From JAJNBA01 sp963842295 (GTDB lineage: Bacteria; Actinomycetota; UBA4738; HRBIN12): 64,000 nt of DNA. The stretch spans positions 248,001 through 312,000 of the forward strand of contig CAWJFY010000011.1 of the NCBI GenBank assembly GCA_963842295.1, in the 5' to 3' direction. The position numbers were made by a program, and so were the translations under genes. Below are positions 25,203 through 34,216 of the stretch, in pieces. Each line of letters begins with the position of its first letter. Positions within the stretch are counted from its first letter, which is position 1. The notes under the pieces are model-generated. The model made no database searches. It was given only the letters and a program-made list of their open reading frames with translations, and was not told where the DNA came from.

Positions 25203-25335
25203 CGTGTCCTCCTGCATGGGAATGGAGCGGGCGGGAGCGCCACACTCGGCTGAACGGCGGTTGGACGACCACCAGGCCGAGCGAGGTTCCCGCCCACAGG
25301 GCATCATGTGCCGAACGGCTCGGAGGAGGCCCTGG

Positions 25336-25704
25336 ATGAGCACGATCTATCGGGTCGGGCCAGAGGAGCGGGCGGAAGGGCAGCCAACCCCCGGACTGGT
25401 GCGCGAGCAGGCGGTGCAGACCGGGCGCATGTGGGCGGGCATCGCGCGGACGGACCCGGGGATGGTCTCCGGCTGGCATCACCATGGCGACTACGAGAGC
25501 GCGATCTATGTCCTGTCCGGCTCCCTACGGATGGAGTTCGGTTCGAAGGGAGAGGAGGCCTTCGACGCGGGCCCCGGAGACTTCGTCTTCGTAGGCAAGC
25601 ACGCGGTGCACCGGGAGAGCAATCCTTCCGACGAGCAGGCGACCATCGTGGTGGTCCGTGCGGGGAAGGGAGACGCTGTCGTCAACGTCGACGGTCCCGA
25701 GTAG
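25336..25704 (+). CDS. Small single-domain cupin protein
   Basis: A 122-residue cupin. Motif 1 is GWHHHGDYESAIYVLSG (metal ligands His48-50 and Glu54) and motif 2 is GPGDFVFVGKHAVHRESNP (His). Such proteins bind a divalent metal and act as dioxygenases, isomerases or sensors, and this one cannot be assigned further. GGAGGAG at 25322-25328 sets the start at 25336. It is divergent from the secreted-protein gene and followed by the SRP RNA gene. Confidence 0.87.
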   Translation: MSTIYRVGPEERAEGQPTPGLVREQAVQTGRMWAGIARTDPGMVSGWHHHGDYESAIYVLSGSLRMEFGSKGEEAFDAGPGDFVFVGKHAVHRESNPSDEQATIVVVRAGKGDAVVNVDGPE

Positions 25705-25733
25705 TGGCGCGATGGCGCGTCGGGAGGCCCACG

Positions 25734-25739
25734 TATACT
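25734..25739 (+). promoter_or_regulatory. -10 box of the SRP RNA gene
   Basis: TATACT ends 7 nt before the predicted RNA 5' end at 25747, the right distance for transcription to start there. No good -35 is visible. Confidence 0.55.
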
Positions 25740-25746
25740 CGCCTGC

Positions 25747-26018
25747 GTGACCGTGCTAGGCGGGGAGCTAGCGGTGCCCTGTACCCGCGATCCGCTTCAG
25801 CGGGGCTGAATCCCCGCCCGAGGCTCGCGAGGTCCGGAGCGCCCCGGCACGGAGCGTTGAAGGTCGGGTCCCACGCGACGCCGGAACGCGAACCGGGTCA
25901 GGTCCGGAAGGAAGCAGCCCTAAGCGTGAACCGGCGGGTGCCGTGGGCCAGCCCGGCTGGAGCTCCGCTGTCGGGTAGCGGCCGAGTCTCGCGGTGTCGA
26001 CGGCGGGTGCACGGTCAC
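25747..26018 (+). ncRNA. ffs: Signal recognition particle RNA, large (Alu-domain-containing) type
   Basis: The RNA partner of Ffh that targets nascent membrane proteins to SecYEG. The S-domain hairpin is unmistakable at about 25896-25926: GGGTCAGGTCCGGAAGGAAGC with AGCCCTAAGC. The 5' end GTGACCGTGC is exactly complementary to the 3' end GCACGGTCAC, closing a 272-nt rod. The 5' segment GTGCTAGGCGGGGAGCTAGC and CGGTGCCCTGTACCC has the conserved Alu-domain (h3/h4) pattern of the Bacillus-like large SRP RNA. Streptomyces and E. coli have only the short form. It lies immediately upstream of dnaX. Confidence 0.95.
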
Positions 26019-26038
26019 ACCTTTGTGTAGGAGGAGAT

Positions 26039-27868
26039 GTGGCGGAGGATAGGCAGCACCAAGCGCTCTACCGACGGTACCGGCCGCAGACGCCGGCCGA
26101 GGTCCTCGGTCAGGACCATGTCGTGCGCGCGCTCACGGGCGCCATCCGGGACGGTCGATTGCACCACGCCTTCCTTTTCTGCGGGCCACGCGGGACCGGC
26201 AAGACCTCCACCGCGCGGATCTTGGCCAAGATGGTCAACTGCGCCACCGGACCGACCGCCGAGCCGTGTGGGGGCTGCGACCAGTGCGTGGCCATCCGCG
26301 AGGGCACGCATCTCGACGTCGTGGAGATCGATGCCGCGTCCCATGGCGGAGTGGAGGACGCGCGAGAGCTCCGGGAGAAGGCGCCCACGGCACCGGTGCA
26401 GGGGCGCGAGAAGGTCTACATCATCGATGAGGCGCAGCGCTTGTCCCGCGAGGCGTTCGACGCCCTTCTGAAGGTGTTCGAAGAGCCGCCGCCCGGCGTC
26501 CGTTTCGTCCTCGCGACGACCGAGCCGCACAAGATGCCGGCAACGATCGTCGGCCGCTGTCAGCGCTTCGATTTCCGCAGGCACACCATGGAGGGACTCT
26601 CGGAGCTTCTGCAGAAGGTGGCCGCGTCCGAGGGCGTGACGTTGGACGACTCTGCCGCGCACGCGATCGCGCGCCACGCCGAGGGCTCCGCGCGTGACGC
26701 GCTCTCGCTCCTGGATCAGGCCGGCGTGCTCGGCGGGCAGAAGGTGGATGATGCCGCCATCCAGGCGCTGCTGGGTGCACCTCGGAGCGAGGTGCAGGTC
26801 GAGCTCGCGGATGCGGTCGCGGTCGGAGACGCGCGGAGTGTGTTCGAGATCGTCAACCGGCTTGTCCAAGACGGGCAGGACCTTCGCAACGTGACCAACG
26901 AGACCCTCGCGCACTTCCGAGATCTGCTCCTCGTGAAGACGGCGCCGGGTCAGGAGGACCTCCTCGACATCGCTTCAGACGCATACGAAGGTCTGCGGAT
27001 CCAGGCAGAGAAGCTGACGGCCTCCGAGCTCGCCCGCGTGATCGAGTTGTTGCTGGCGGCGCAGAGCGACATGCGTTGGACCACGTCGCCGCGCCTGTCC
27101 TTGGAGCTGGCGCTGGTGAGGGCAACGATCCCCGAGACGGATCCATCGCCCGCGGGGGCGCTGTCGCGGCTGGAGCGGCTCGAGCGCCTCGCCAACCTGG
27201 ATCCAGGGACCGTGGTTCCCTCGGCCGAGGCCGTCGATCCCGCCTCGGTCGGGGACCCAAGGCCAGCCGCCGGCGCCGTCTCGGTCGGGGAAGCAATGCC
27301 AGCCGCCGGGGCCGCCTCGACGGGAGACCCAGCGCCGGTTGAAGCGCCAGCTTCGACGCCTCCGGCCTCTCGCGAGCCGCCCTCCGGCGCCGAGGTCTCC
27401 TCCGAGGCGGCCCCGGCGCCTGTCGAGGCGGCCCCGGCGGCCACGGATGCGCCGCATGCAGCCAGTGCCGACAGTGTCGACGTCACGATGCTCCGCCGTT
27501 CGTGGCCGTCGCTGCTCGATCACCTCAGCCAGGTCGGGCAGCCGGTGCTCCGCGCGCTCCTCGAGAGCGCCACGCCGGCGTCGTTCGACGGGGAGACGCT
27601 CGAGCTCGCCTTCCCTCCCTCGTTCCGGAACAACCTGCGGCAAGTGTCCAACCGTTCGGACAAGCTCCAGGCAGCCCTCGGCGATCTCTTCGGAATCCGT
27701 CCGAGGATCGAGAGCGTGACCCGCGAGGCGCACGCCGGCGCAACGGAGCCGGCCGCGACCGCTTTCGTCGAGGAGGCCGAGGAGCCCAGCGAGGAGGAAG
27801 CACTGAAGCGCCTCAAGGACGTGTTGGGCGCCACCCCCGCCGACGGATCCGACGATCCAGAGGACTGA
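26039..27868 (+). CDS. dnaX: DNA polymerase III subunits gamma and tau
   Basis: Clamp-loader ATPase of 609 residues. The AAA module has Walker A FCGPRGTGKTST (residues 49-56 core), a four-cysteine zinc finger (Cys68, 77, 80, 83 in CATGPTAEPCGGCDQC), Walker B-like VYIIDEAQRLSREAFDALL and sensor 1 FVLATTEPHK. A Pro/Ala/Ser/Thr/Glu-rich linker with imperfect short repeats (PAAGAVSVGEA, PAAGAASTGDP) joins it to a C-terminal tau-like domain. The start is a GTG at 26039 preceded by GGAGGAG. The open frame upstream lies inside the SRP RNA. recR follows after 3 nt, and the ybaB/ebfC gene often found between them is absent. Confidence 0.95.
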   Translation: MAEDRQHQALYRRYRPQTPAEVLGQDHVVRALTGAIRDGRLHHAFLFCGPRGTGKTSTARILAKMVNCATGPTAEPCGGCDQCVAIREGTHLDVVEIDAASHGGVEDARELREKAPTAPVQGREKVYIIDEAQRLSREAFDALLKVFEEPPPGVRFVLATTEPHKMPATIVGRCQRFDFRRHTMEGLSELLQKVAASEGVTLDDSAAHAIARHAEGSARDALSLLDQAGVLGGQKVDDAAIQALLGAPRSEVQVELADAVAVGDARSVFEIVNRLVQDGQDLRNVTNETLAHFRDLLLVKTAPGQEDLLDIASDAYEGLRIQAEKLTASELARVIELLLAAQSDMRWTTSPRLSLELALVRATIPETDPSPAGALSRLERLERLANLDPGTVVPSAEAVDPASVGDPRPAAGAVSVGEAMPAAGAASTGDPAPVEAPASTPPASREPPSGAEVSSEAAPAPVEAAPAATDAPHAASADSVDVTMLRRSWPSLLDHLSQVGQPVLRALLESATPASFDGETLELAFPPSFRNNLRQVSNRSDKLQAALGDLFGIRPRIESVTREAHAGATEPAATAFVEEAEEPSEEEALKRLKDVLGATPADGSDDPED

Positions 27869-27871
27869 CCG

Positions 27872-28465
27872 ATGTACGAGGGACCGATCCAGGAGTTGAT
27901 CGACCAGCTGGCGCGCCTGCCGGGCGTGGGTCCGAAGTCCGCACAGCGCCTCGCGTTCTGGATCGTGAAGGCGACACCCGAAGACGCGAAGCGTCTGGCC
28001 GCCGCGATCGTGGAGGCGAAGGACCGGATCTCCTTCTGCCTCGAGTGCGGGAACGTGGCGGAAGGTGATCTCTGCCGGATCTGTAGGGACGAGTCGCGCG
28101 ACCGGACGTTGCTCTGCGTCGTCGAGGAGCCGAAGGATGCAGCAACCATCGAGAAGGCCGCCTTGCACAAGGGCCGCTACCACATCCTTGGGGGTGCGAT
28201 CAGCCCGTTGGACGGCATCGGGCCCGACGACCTTCGAGTGCAGGAGCTGCTCGACCGCGTCGAACGCGATCACGTCACCGAGGTGATCCTCGCGACGAAC
28301 CCCAACCTCGAGGGCAACGCGACGGCGATGTACGTGGCGGCGCTGTTGAAGCCCCTCGGGATCCGAGTGACGAGGCTCGCGAGCGGTCTCCCGGTAGGTG
28401 GCGACCTCGAGTACGCGGACGAGGTCACGCTCTCGCAGGCCATCGAGGGCCGGCGGGAGGTCTGA
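27872..28465 (+). CDS. recR: Recombination mediator protein RecR
   Basis: Part of the RecFOR pathway that loads RecA at gaps. It has 197 residues, the usual length. Marks: N-terminal helix-hairpin-helix LARLPGVGPKSAQRLAFWI, a zinc finger with FCLECGNV and CRIC, then a Toprim domain with LCVVEEPKDAATIE, YHILGGAISPLDGIGP and ASGLPVGGDLEYADEVTL. It is tightly linked to dnaX. The stop abuts the end of the convergent DUF4349 gene. Confidence 0.97.
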   Translation: MYEGPIQELIDQLARLPGVGPKSAQRLAFWIVKATPEDAKRLAAAIVEAKDRISFCLECGNVAEGDLCRICRDESRDRTLLCVVEEPKDAATIEKAALHKGRYHILGGAISPLDGIGPDDLRVQELLDRVERDHVTEVILATNPNLEGNATAMYVAALLKPLGIRVTRLASGLPVGGDLEYADEVTLSQAIEGRREV

Positions 28466-29527
28466 TCAGGCGGTGCCGCGCCGGCGCCGAACGAGCCAGA
28501 CGGCCATCCAGACGAGGGCGCCGAGCACGGTGAGTGGGATCAGGTAGCCGAGTCCGACGATCACGGCGCCGATGATCCGAAGGAACCCCTGCACGGCCAG
28601 GTCGAACGACGAACCGAGGTCGGGGTTGTCCACCTCGTTCGGCGTCGCTGCCGCGGGCGCGTTCCGCTCCTGGATCGACACGCGAAGGGTCGACTCGGCA
28701 ACCTGGTCGTTGATGAACCTGAGCTGACCCTGGATCTGTTCGATGCGGAGCTGGACATCGTCCAACTGACCCGACATCCGCAGGATCTCCTCCGTGGTGT
28801 TCGCCTGTTGGAACAGGTCGAACAGGAGAGTCCTCCGTGCCTGGAGGATGCGCAGGCGCGCCTGCTGGTCGATGAACTCTGCGGTCACGTCGTCGCCCCG
28901 GATCTCCTGGAACCGCACGTGGGTGGCGATGTCGCGGATGTCACCGAGGGCTCGGTCGAACTTCATCGCCGGGATCCGGAGGACGAACGTCCCCGATCGG
29001 TCGTTGTTCGTCGACGAGGAGAGGATGAATCCCCCATGCCGCTCGGCGATGAAGGTGAGGTCGCCGACGGTTTCACCGAACTTGTTGTCGGGAACGATGA
29101 TGCCGATCCGCCCGTCCCGGATGATCTTGGAGAGATCCTGTTGCTGGCGACCTTCGAGGGAATCGAGAGAGCGCTTGACCGCATCGTCGTCGAGGAATCC
29201 TGCCTCGCCGGTCCCGGGAACCGCCGCGGGCGCCTGCGAGGCCTGCGGCGCTGGTGCTTCGGCGCCTCCACCGTCGCCCGCGACCGCTTTGCCTACCTCG
29301 TCGAAGGCTTTCGATCCGGAGGTCAACATGTCGCCGCCACTCGCGATGAAACCGATCGCACCCGCAACGACCAGGAACGCGGCGGCGACGCCGGCGACCT
29401 TCATCCACATCTGGCCGGACCGGCGCCGAGCCGACGATGCCGCCTCCCGCGCACGAGTGGCCTCGCGGACGGCCGCGTCCCCGAGATCGATCTCGAGCTG
29501 GCGGAGGTACTCGAATTCGGTCTTCAT
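28466..29527 (-). CDS. DUF4349 membrane protein, probable anti-sigma partner
   Basis: A 353-residue protein with a cytoplasmic N terminus of about 45 residues, a membrane helix (VAGVAAAFLVVAGAIGFIA), an external Ala/Pro-rich linker, the DUF4349 domain (IRDGRIGIIVPDNKFGETV, GGFILSSSTNNDRSGTFVLR, with a coiled coil in ILQARRTLLFDLFQQANTTEE) and a second membrane helix with an RRRR tail. It overlaps the ECF sigma gene by 4 nt, the usual arrangement for a sigma factor with its membrane regulator. Its N-terminal segment lacks an obvious zinc anti-sigma motif, so the regulatory role is inferred from context. Confidence 0.8.
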   Translation of the reverse strand: MKTEFEYLRQLEIDLGDAAVREATRAREAASSARRRSGQMWMKVAGVAAAFLVVAGAIGFIASGGDMLTSGSKAFDEVGKAVAGDGGGAEAPAPQASQAPAAVPGTGEAGFLDDDAVKRSLDSLEGRQQQDLSKIIRDGRIGIIVPDNKFGETVGDLTFIAERHGGFILSSSTNNDRSGTFVLRIPAMKFDRALGDIRDIATHVRFQEIRGDDVTAEFIDQQARLRILQARRTLLFDLFQQANTTEEILRMSGQLDDVQLRIEQIQGQLRFINDQVAESTLRVSIQERNAPAAATPNEVDNPDLGSSFDLAVQGFLRIIGAVIVGLGYLIPLTVLGALVWMAVWLVRRRRGTA

Positions 29528-30111
29528 GTCTCCTTCTCCGTGATCGGCTGAAAGCCTCGCTCCTGCAGCACGAAGGCCAGGCGCCGCAGTCCACGGCTCA
29601 CCCGCTGCCGGGCGTTGTCCTCCGTGCACGACAGTCGCCTGGCGACCTCCGGGTAGGAGAGTTGTTCGATCACCCGGTAGCGCAGGGCATCCCGGTGGTC
29701 ATCGCGGAGCGTCTCGAGCGCCTCGGTGATCGCACCGCGGATCGGCTCGAAGTCGACGAGCTCCTCGATCCGTTCGTAGTCGGCTGGCGGGAGCTCGCGC
29801 TCCGGGATCCCGAGTCGCCGGCGCGCCGCCCTGTCCACCCTCCCCGAGCGGAAGAAGCGGCCGAGCTGATGCCTCGCGACCCCGTAGATCCACGCCACGC
29901 CGTTCGCTCCCGTGTCCCGATAGGTCGTTCTCGAGGCGAAGGCCTGCGCGAACGTCTCGGCGGTGAGCTCGGCCGCGGCCTCCGGGTCGAGCGTGCGCCG
30001 AGCGAAGTAGCGGAGGAGATCCTCGGCGTGTCGCCGGTACAGCTCAGTGAATACGCCGGGCTCTGTCGCCGACGCCGTGAGGAGCTCGCTATCGCTGCGC
30101 TCGTCCTCCAC
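29524..30111 (-). CDS. ECF-type RNA polymerase sigma factor
   Basis: A 195-residue sigma-70 family protein with regions 2 and 4 only. Region 2: FTELYRRHAEDLLRYFARRT and AAELTAETFAQAFASRTTY. Region 4: LETLRDDHRDALRYRVIEQL and SYPEVARRLSCTEDNARQRV with a normal helix-turn-helix. It recruits RNA polymerase to a small regulon, probably in response to an envelope signal sensed through the overlapping DUF4349 gene. ECF class not assigned. Confidence 0.92.
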   Translation of the reverse strand: MEDERSDSELLTASATEPGVFTELYRRHAEDLLRYFARRTLDPEAAAELTAETFAQAFASRTTYRDTGANGVAWIYGVARHQLGRFFRSGRVDRAARRRLGIPERELPPADYERIEELVDFEPIRGAITEALETLRDDHRDALRYRVIEQLSYPEVARRLSCTEDNARQRVSRGLRRLAFVLQERGFQPITEKET

Positions 30112-30180
30112 CCCGTCTCCGATGTGGGTTCACCCGTACCATGCCTCGAACCGAGCAGGTGTGACAGGGGGTAGACGCGG

Positions 30181-32277
30181 TTGGCGAAGGACTCGTTCCC
30201 ACGACAGAAGGCGCGAACGCGAGGGTTCACGCTCGGCGCGCCCCGGAGCTTCCGGGTCGCCGACGACGGCTCCCGAGTGGCATTCATCCGCTCGCGGGCC
30301 GGGAACGATCCTGAGGGCTGTCTGTGGGTGCTCGATCTCGCCTCCGGGCAGGAGCGCTCGATCTTCGACCCATCGGCCGCCGGCGAGGAGCACCTCACCC
30401 AGGAAGAGCGGGATCGGCGGGAGCGGATGCGAGAACAGCTCACGGGGGTCACGACCTACGATGCCGATCCGGCGCTCACGCTCGCCACGTTCGTCGTCGG
30501 AGGGCGCGTCCACGTCGCGGATCTCGTCGAGGGCGGTGCCCGGCCGCTGGACGGTGCCGTCACCGGCGCGTTCGACGCGCGGCTCGACCCGACAGGACGC
30601 CGCGTTGCGTACATCGTGGACGGGACCCTTCACGTGCACGATCGGGTCGGAGGGTCGAGCCGCGTCCTGGCTCACGACGACGACCCCGACATCCATTGGG
30701 GTCTCGCGGAGTTCGTCGCCTCCGAGGAACTGGAGCGGCATCGGGGGTACTGGTGGTCACCCGACGGCGAGCGGATCGTCGCGGCTCGCGTCGACGAGCG
30801 CCCGGTGCTCATCTGGTACATCGCCTCGCCGGTGGATCCGGAGGCAGCCCCGCGCCCCGTCCGCTACCCGCAGGCGGGGACGGACAACGCGGACGTGTCG
30901 CTCTCGGTCCTCGGGCTCGACGACTCCCGCGTCGACATCGACTGGGATCGCGAGGCCTTCCCGTACCTCGTCACCGTCACGTGGAACGACCGGTGTCCGC
31001 TCACCCTGCTCGTCCTGTCGCGTGATCAGAAGCGCTGGCTCGTCCTCGAAGCCGATCCCGGCTCCGGGAAGACACAGCCCATCTTCGAGGACTCGGCCGA
31101 GCACTGGCAGACGGTCGTCACGGGCGTGCCGGATCGGCTGCGCGACGGCCGGCTCGTGTTCGTCGACGAGTCTGAGGACACCCGCCGCATCACGCTCGAC
31201 GGCGAACCCGTCACGCCGCCGGGACTCCAGATCGCCACCGTGTCCGACGTCGACGACGACGTCCTGTTCTCGGCGAACGAGGACCCCACGGAGCTGCACG
31301 TGTGGCGTGGCGCGGGCGGCGAGGTGGAGGCGCTCGAACGACTCACGACCGAACCCGGCGTGCACCTCGCATCCCGCGCCGCCGACGTCACCGTGATCGT
31401 CTCGGAGCTGCTGGACCCATCGCTTCGGCGAGTTCGCGTCCTCCGCGCCGGCGAGCCGGTCGCGGAGATCCGCTCACTCGCCGAAGATCCCGTCATCGAA
31501 TCTCGCCCGACATTCGGAGTCGTTGGCGATCGAGACATCCGCGTCGCGCTCTTCACACCCGAAGGTGCCGAACCGGATGCACCACTCCCGGTGATCGTGG
31601 ATCCGTACGGAGGCCCCCACTTCTCCCGGGTGATCAAGGCCCATCGGGCGCTGCTCGAGCCGCAGTGGCTCGCCGATCAGGGATTCGCGATCCTCGTCGC
31701 CGACGGGCGAGGCACTCCCGGGCGCGGCATCGCATGGGAGCACGCGGTCTACCGCGATCTCGCCGGCCCCGTGCTGGAGGACCAGGTCGACGCTCTTCAC
31801 GCGGCCGCTGAGCGCTTCGGATTCCTCGACCTGGACAAGGTCGGCATCCGAGGATGGTCCTTCGGCGGCTACCTCGCCGCGCTGGCGGTCCTCCGCCGGC
31901 CGGATGTCTTCCACGCCGCGGTGGCCGGCGCACCGGATGCGGAGCAGGTCCTTTACGACACCGCCTACACCGAGCGGTACCTCGGGCTCCCGCAGGAGGA
32001 GCCGGAGGTGTATCGGACGAACTCGCTGATCGGCGATGCGCCCAACCTCCGCAGGCCGCTCCTCCTGATCCACGGGCTCGCGGACGACAACGTCTTCGTC
32101 GCGAACACCCTCCGGCTCTCTCGAGCGCTCACCGAGGCCGGCCGTCTCCACTCGGTCGTGCCACTGTCCGGCGTGACGCACATGACGACGCAGGAGTCCG
32201 TGGCGGAGAACCTGCTGCTGCTTCAGGTCCGCTTCCTCCGGCAGGCGCTGGGCCTCGGCGATCCGTTCGACGGCTGA
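30181..32277 (+). CDS. Prolyl oligopeptidase family (S9, DPP-IV-like) serine peptidase
   Basis: A 698-residue alpha/beta-hydrolase peptidase with an N-terminal beta-propeller (DPPIV_N-like) and a C-terminal catalytic domain. The catalytic Ser is in RGWSFGGYLAALAVL (about residue 559), the Asp in HGLADDNVFVANTL and the His in LSGVTHMTTQESVAE. PVIVDPYGGPHFSRV precedes the oxyanion region. No signal peptide is visible, so it is likely cytosolic. The start is an assigned TTG at 30181 and is uncertain. Divergent from the sigma-factor gene. Confidence 0.88.
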   Translation: MAKDSFPRQKARTRGFTLGAPRSFRVADDGSRVAFIRSRAGNDPEGCLWVLDLASGQERSIFDPSAAGEEHLTQEERDRRERMREQLTGVTTYDADPALTLATFVVGGRVHVADLVEGGARPLDGAVTGAFDARLDPTGRRVAYIVDGTLHVHDRVGGSSRVLAHDDDPDIHWGLAEFVASEELERHRGYWWSPDGERIVAARVDERPVLIWYIASPVDPEAAPRPVRYPQAGTDNADVSLSVLGLDDSRVDIDWDREAFPYLVTVTWNDRCPLTLLVLSRDQKRWLVLEADPGSGKTQPIFEDSAEHWQTVVTGVPDRLRDGRLVFVDESEDTRRITLDGEPVTPPGLQIATVSDVDDDVLFSANEDPTELHVWRGAGGEVEALERLTTEPGVHLASRAADVTVIVSELLDPSLRRVRVLRAGEPVAEIRSLAEDPVIESRPTFGVVGDRDIRVALFTPEGAEPDAPLPVIVDPYGGPHFSRVIKAHRALLEPQWLADQGFAILVADGRGTPGRGIAWEHAVYRDLAGPVLEDQVDALHAAAERFGFLDLDKVGIRGWSFGGYLAALAVLRRPDVFHAAVAGAPDAEQVLYDTAYTERYLGLPQEEPEVYRTNSLIGDAPNLRRPLLLIHGLADDNVFVANTLRLSRALTEAGRLHSVVPLSGVTHMTTQESVAENLLLLQVRFLRQALGLGDPFDG

Positions 32278-32314
32278 ACGGACCGCCTCGAGCGCACTGC
32301 TACGCTCGACCGAG

Positions 32315-33553
32315 ATGCCCATCATCGTGCAGAAGTACGGCGGAACCTCCGTCGACGGCGTCGAGAGACTCCGGGTGGTGGCCGACCGCGTCGTCCGTGC
32401 TCGCGATGCGGGCAACGACGTGATCGTCGTGGTCTCGGCGATGGGGCAGACCACCGACGATCTCGCGCGGATGGCGAAGGACATCGCGCCCGACCCGGAC
32501 CCGCGCGAGATGGACATGCTGCTCACGGCGGGCGAGCGGATCGCCATGGCGTTGCTCGGGATCGCGATCAACGAGCGGGGCTGCCGCGCCGCCAGCTACA
32601 CGGGCTCGCAGGCCGGCATCATCACCGACACCGCGCACGGCCAGGCCAAGATCATCGAGATCCGGCCCAAGCGGATCCTCGAGGCCCTCGATGCCGGGAA
32701 CGTCGTGATCATCGCGGGTTTCCAGGGCTTGTCCTCCGCGTACGAGATCACGACGCTGGGTCGCGGGGGGTCGGACCTCACCGCGGTCGCGATGTCGGCT
32801 GCGGTCGGCGCGGAGATCTGCGAGATCTATACGGATGTGGGCGGCGTGATGACCGCCGATCCCCGGCTGGTGCCTGATGCCCGTCTGATCGAACAGATCG
32901 GCTACGACGACATGCTGGAGCTCGCCGCGGCCGGGGCCAAGGTGCTCCAATCACGCTCCGTGGAGCTCGCCCGGCGCAGCGGTCTCCGGCTGCACGTGCG
33001 CTCCTCCTTCGATGACGAGGCGCCCGGCACCTGGGTGCAGGAGGTCGATGACCAGATGGAAGACGTACTGATCTCGGGGATCGCGCTTGAGACCGACGAG
33101 GCGAAGGTGACCTTCGACGGCGTGCCCGACGAGCCCGGCGTCGCCGCCATGCTGTTCAAGGCCGTGGCGAGCGTGGGCGTGAGCGTGGACATGATCGTGC
33201 AGAACGTGTCGCACGAGGGTGCCACCGACCTGTCCTTCACCGCCCCGATCGCCGACGTAGCCAGCCTCGAGGCAGCCGTCGGCGGGATCGCGCGAGAGGT
33301 CGGGGCGCGGAGTTGGTCTGTCGATGACGGCGTCGCGAAGGTGTCGCTGGTGGGGGCAGGGATGAAGAGCCAGCCCGGCGTCGCGGCCGATATGTTCGAT
33401 GCGCTCGCAGCCGAAGGGATCAACATCGAGATGATCTCCACTTCCCCGATCCGGATCTCGTGCGTCGTGCGCAAGGCGGATGCGGAGCGGGCACTCAGGG
33501 TGGTCCACGCACGCTTCGGACTAGACGTTCCGGCCCAGATGTCCGATAACTAG
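32315..33553 (+). CDS. lysC: Aspartate kinase
   Basis: Phosphorylates aspartate, the entry to lysine, threonine, methionine and diaminopimelate. The 412-residue length is right for the actinobacterial enzyme. N-terminal kinase marks: IVQKYGGTSVDG, VVSAMGQTTDDL, TLGRGGSDLTAVAMSAAVGA, YTDVGGVMTADPRLVP. The C-terminal third has two ACT domains (VPDEPGVAAMLFKAVASVGV; GAGMKSQPGVAADMFDALAA) for Lys/Thr feedback. As in other actinobacteria, an internal in-frame start may give a separate beta subunit. asd lies 664 nt downstream, separated by one small gene. Confidence 0.97.
   Translation: MPIIVQKYGGTSVDGVERLRVVADRVVRARDAGNDVIVVVSAMGQTTDDLARMAKDIAPDPDPREMDMLLTAGERIAMALLGIAINERGCRAASYTGSQAGIITDTAHGQAKIIEIRPKRILEALDAGNVVIIAGFQGLSSAYEITTLGRGGSDLTAVAMSAAVGAEICEIYTDVGGVMTADPRLVPDARLIEQIGYDDMLELAAAGAKVLQSRSVELARRSGLRLHVRSSFDDEAPGTWVQEVDDQMEDVLISGIALETDEAKVTFDGVPDEPGVAAMLFKAVASVGVSVDMIVQNVSHEGATDLSFTAPIADVASLEAAVGGIAREVGARSWSVDDGVAKVSLVGAGMKSQPGVAADMFDALAAEGINIEMISTSPIRISCVVRKADAERALRVVHARFGLDVPAQMSDN
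33039..33058 (+). promoter_or_regulatory. Possible internal ribosome site and start for an aspartate kinase beta subunit
   Basis: Within lysC, AGGAGG at 33039-33044 precedes an in-frame ATG at 33056 that opens the ACT-domain region (MEDVLISGIALE). Corynebacterium and Bacillus aspartate kinases use an internal start at the equivalent place to make an alpha2beta2 enzyme. Spacing of 11 nt is slightly long. Confidence 0.4.
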
Positions 33554-33557
33554 AGGC

Positions 33558-34175
33558 ATGGACCCGTACGCCTCGCTGCCGCCTCCGCCCCCCGGGGGTC
33601 ACACCGACGTCGAGGAGGCCGTACCCGAAGGCCCGACGCGTTCCGCAGGCAAGGCGATCGTGGTCGTCGCCGGGCTCGTCATCGCTCTCACGGCGCTGGT
33701 CGCTGCCGGGGTCTGGTGGCTCGGCGGGCCGGGTGTGTGCGACGCCAGCACCGTGGAGTCCGCTCGGTTCGGTTACTGCGTCGCGGCACCCGGCTGGCAG
33801 TTCACGAACGAAGCCACCCAGACCGAGCTCCCGTACGACGAGCTCATCAAGCCGGCAGACGCTTCCACCGTTCGGATCGTCGCGATCCAGCTCCAGTCCG
33901 GGCAGGGACTGGACGAAGTCGTGAAGGCGGCACGCGATGTCGCGACACAAGACGGAGTCGAGGTGGGTGAAGTCGTCGAACGGCACGTCGCGGGAGTGCC
34001 GGCCGCCCAATGGGATTTCGTCCTCGATGCCGGGCAGGTCGAGCAGCAGGTCCGCGAGATCGTGTTCGTCCGTGGCGACGCGGCGTGGCGCATCCAGCTG
34101 TCGGCAGATGCCGCCGGCTTCGACGTTCGCGCGGAAGAGTTCGACGAGATCCTTCGAACCTGGACGTTCCGGTAA
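33558..34175 (+). CDS. Single-pass membrane protein of unknown function
   Basis: A 205-residue protein with a proline-rich cytoplasmic start (MDPYASLPPPPPGGHTD), one membrane helix (AIVVVAGLVIALTALVAAGV) and an external domain of about 150 residues beginning VCDASTVESARFGYCVAAPG, with two cysteines that could form a disulphide. I do not recognise the domain. It follows lysC by 4 nt and sits between lysC and asd, so it is probably cotranscribed. Confidence 0.75.
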   Translation: MDPYASLPPPPPGGHTDVEEAVPEGPTRSAGKAIVVVAGLVIALTALVAAGVWWLGGPGVCDASTVESARFGYCVAAPGWQFTNEATQTELPYDELIKPADASTVRIVAIQLQSGQGLDEVVKAARDVATQDGVEVGEVVERHVAGVPAAQWDFVLDAGQVEQQVREIVFVRGDAAWRIQLSADAAGFDVRAEEFDEILRTWTFR

Positions 34176-34216
34176 CCCTGACGCGCTCGGGTGCGTTCCG
34201 CCGGTAGGGTGACTCC

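Noticed and set aside
25994..26038. dnaX start inside the SRP RNA
   Set aside because: The in-frame extension lies in the RNA 3' end. GTG 26039 has GGAGGAG and begins the family sequence.
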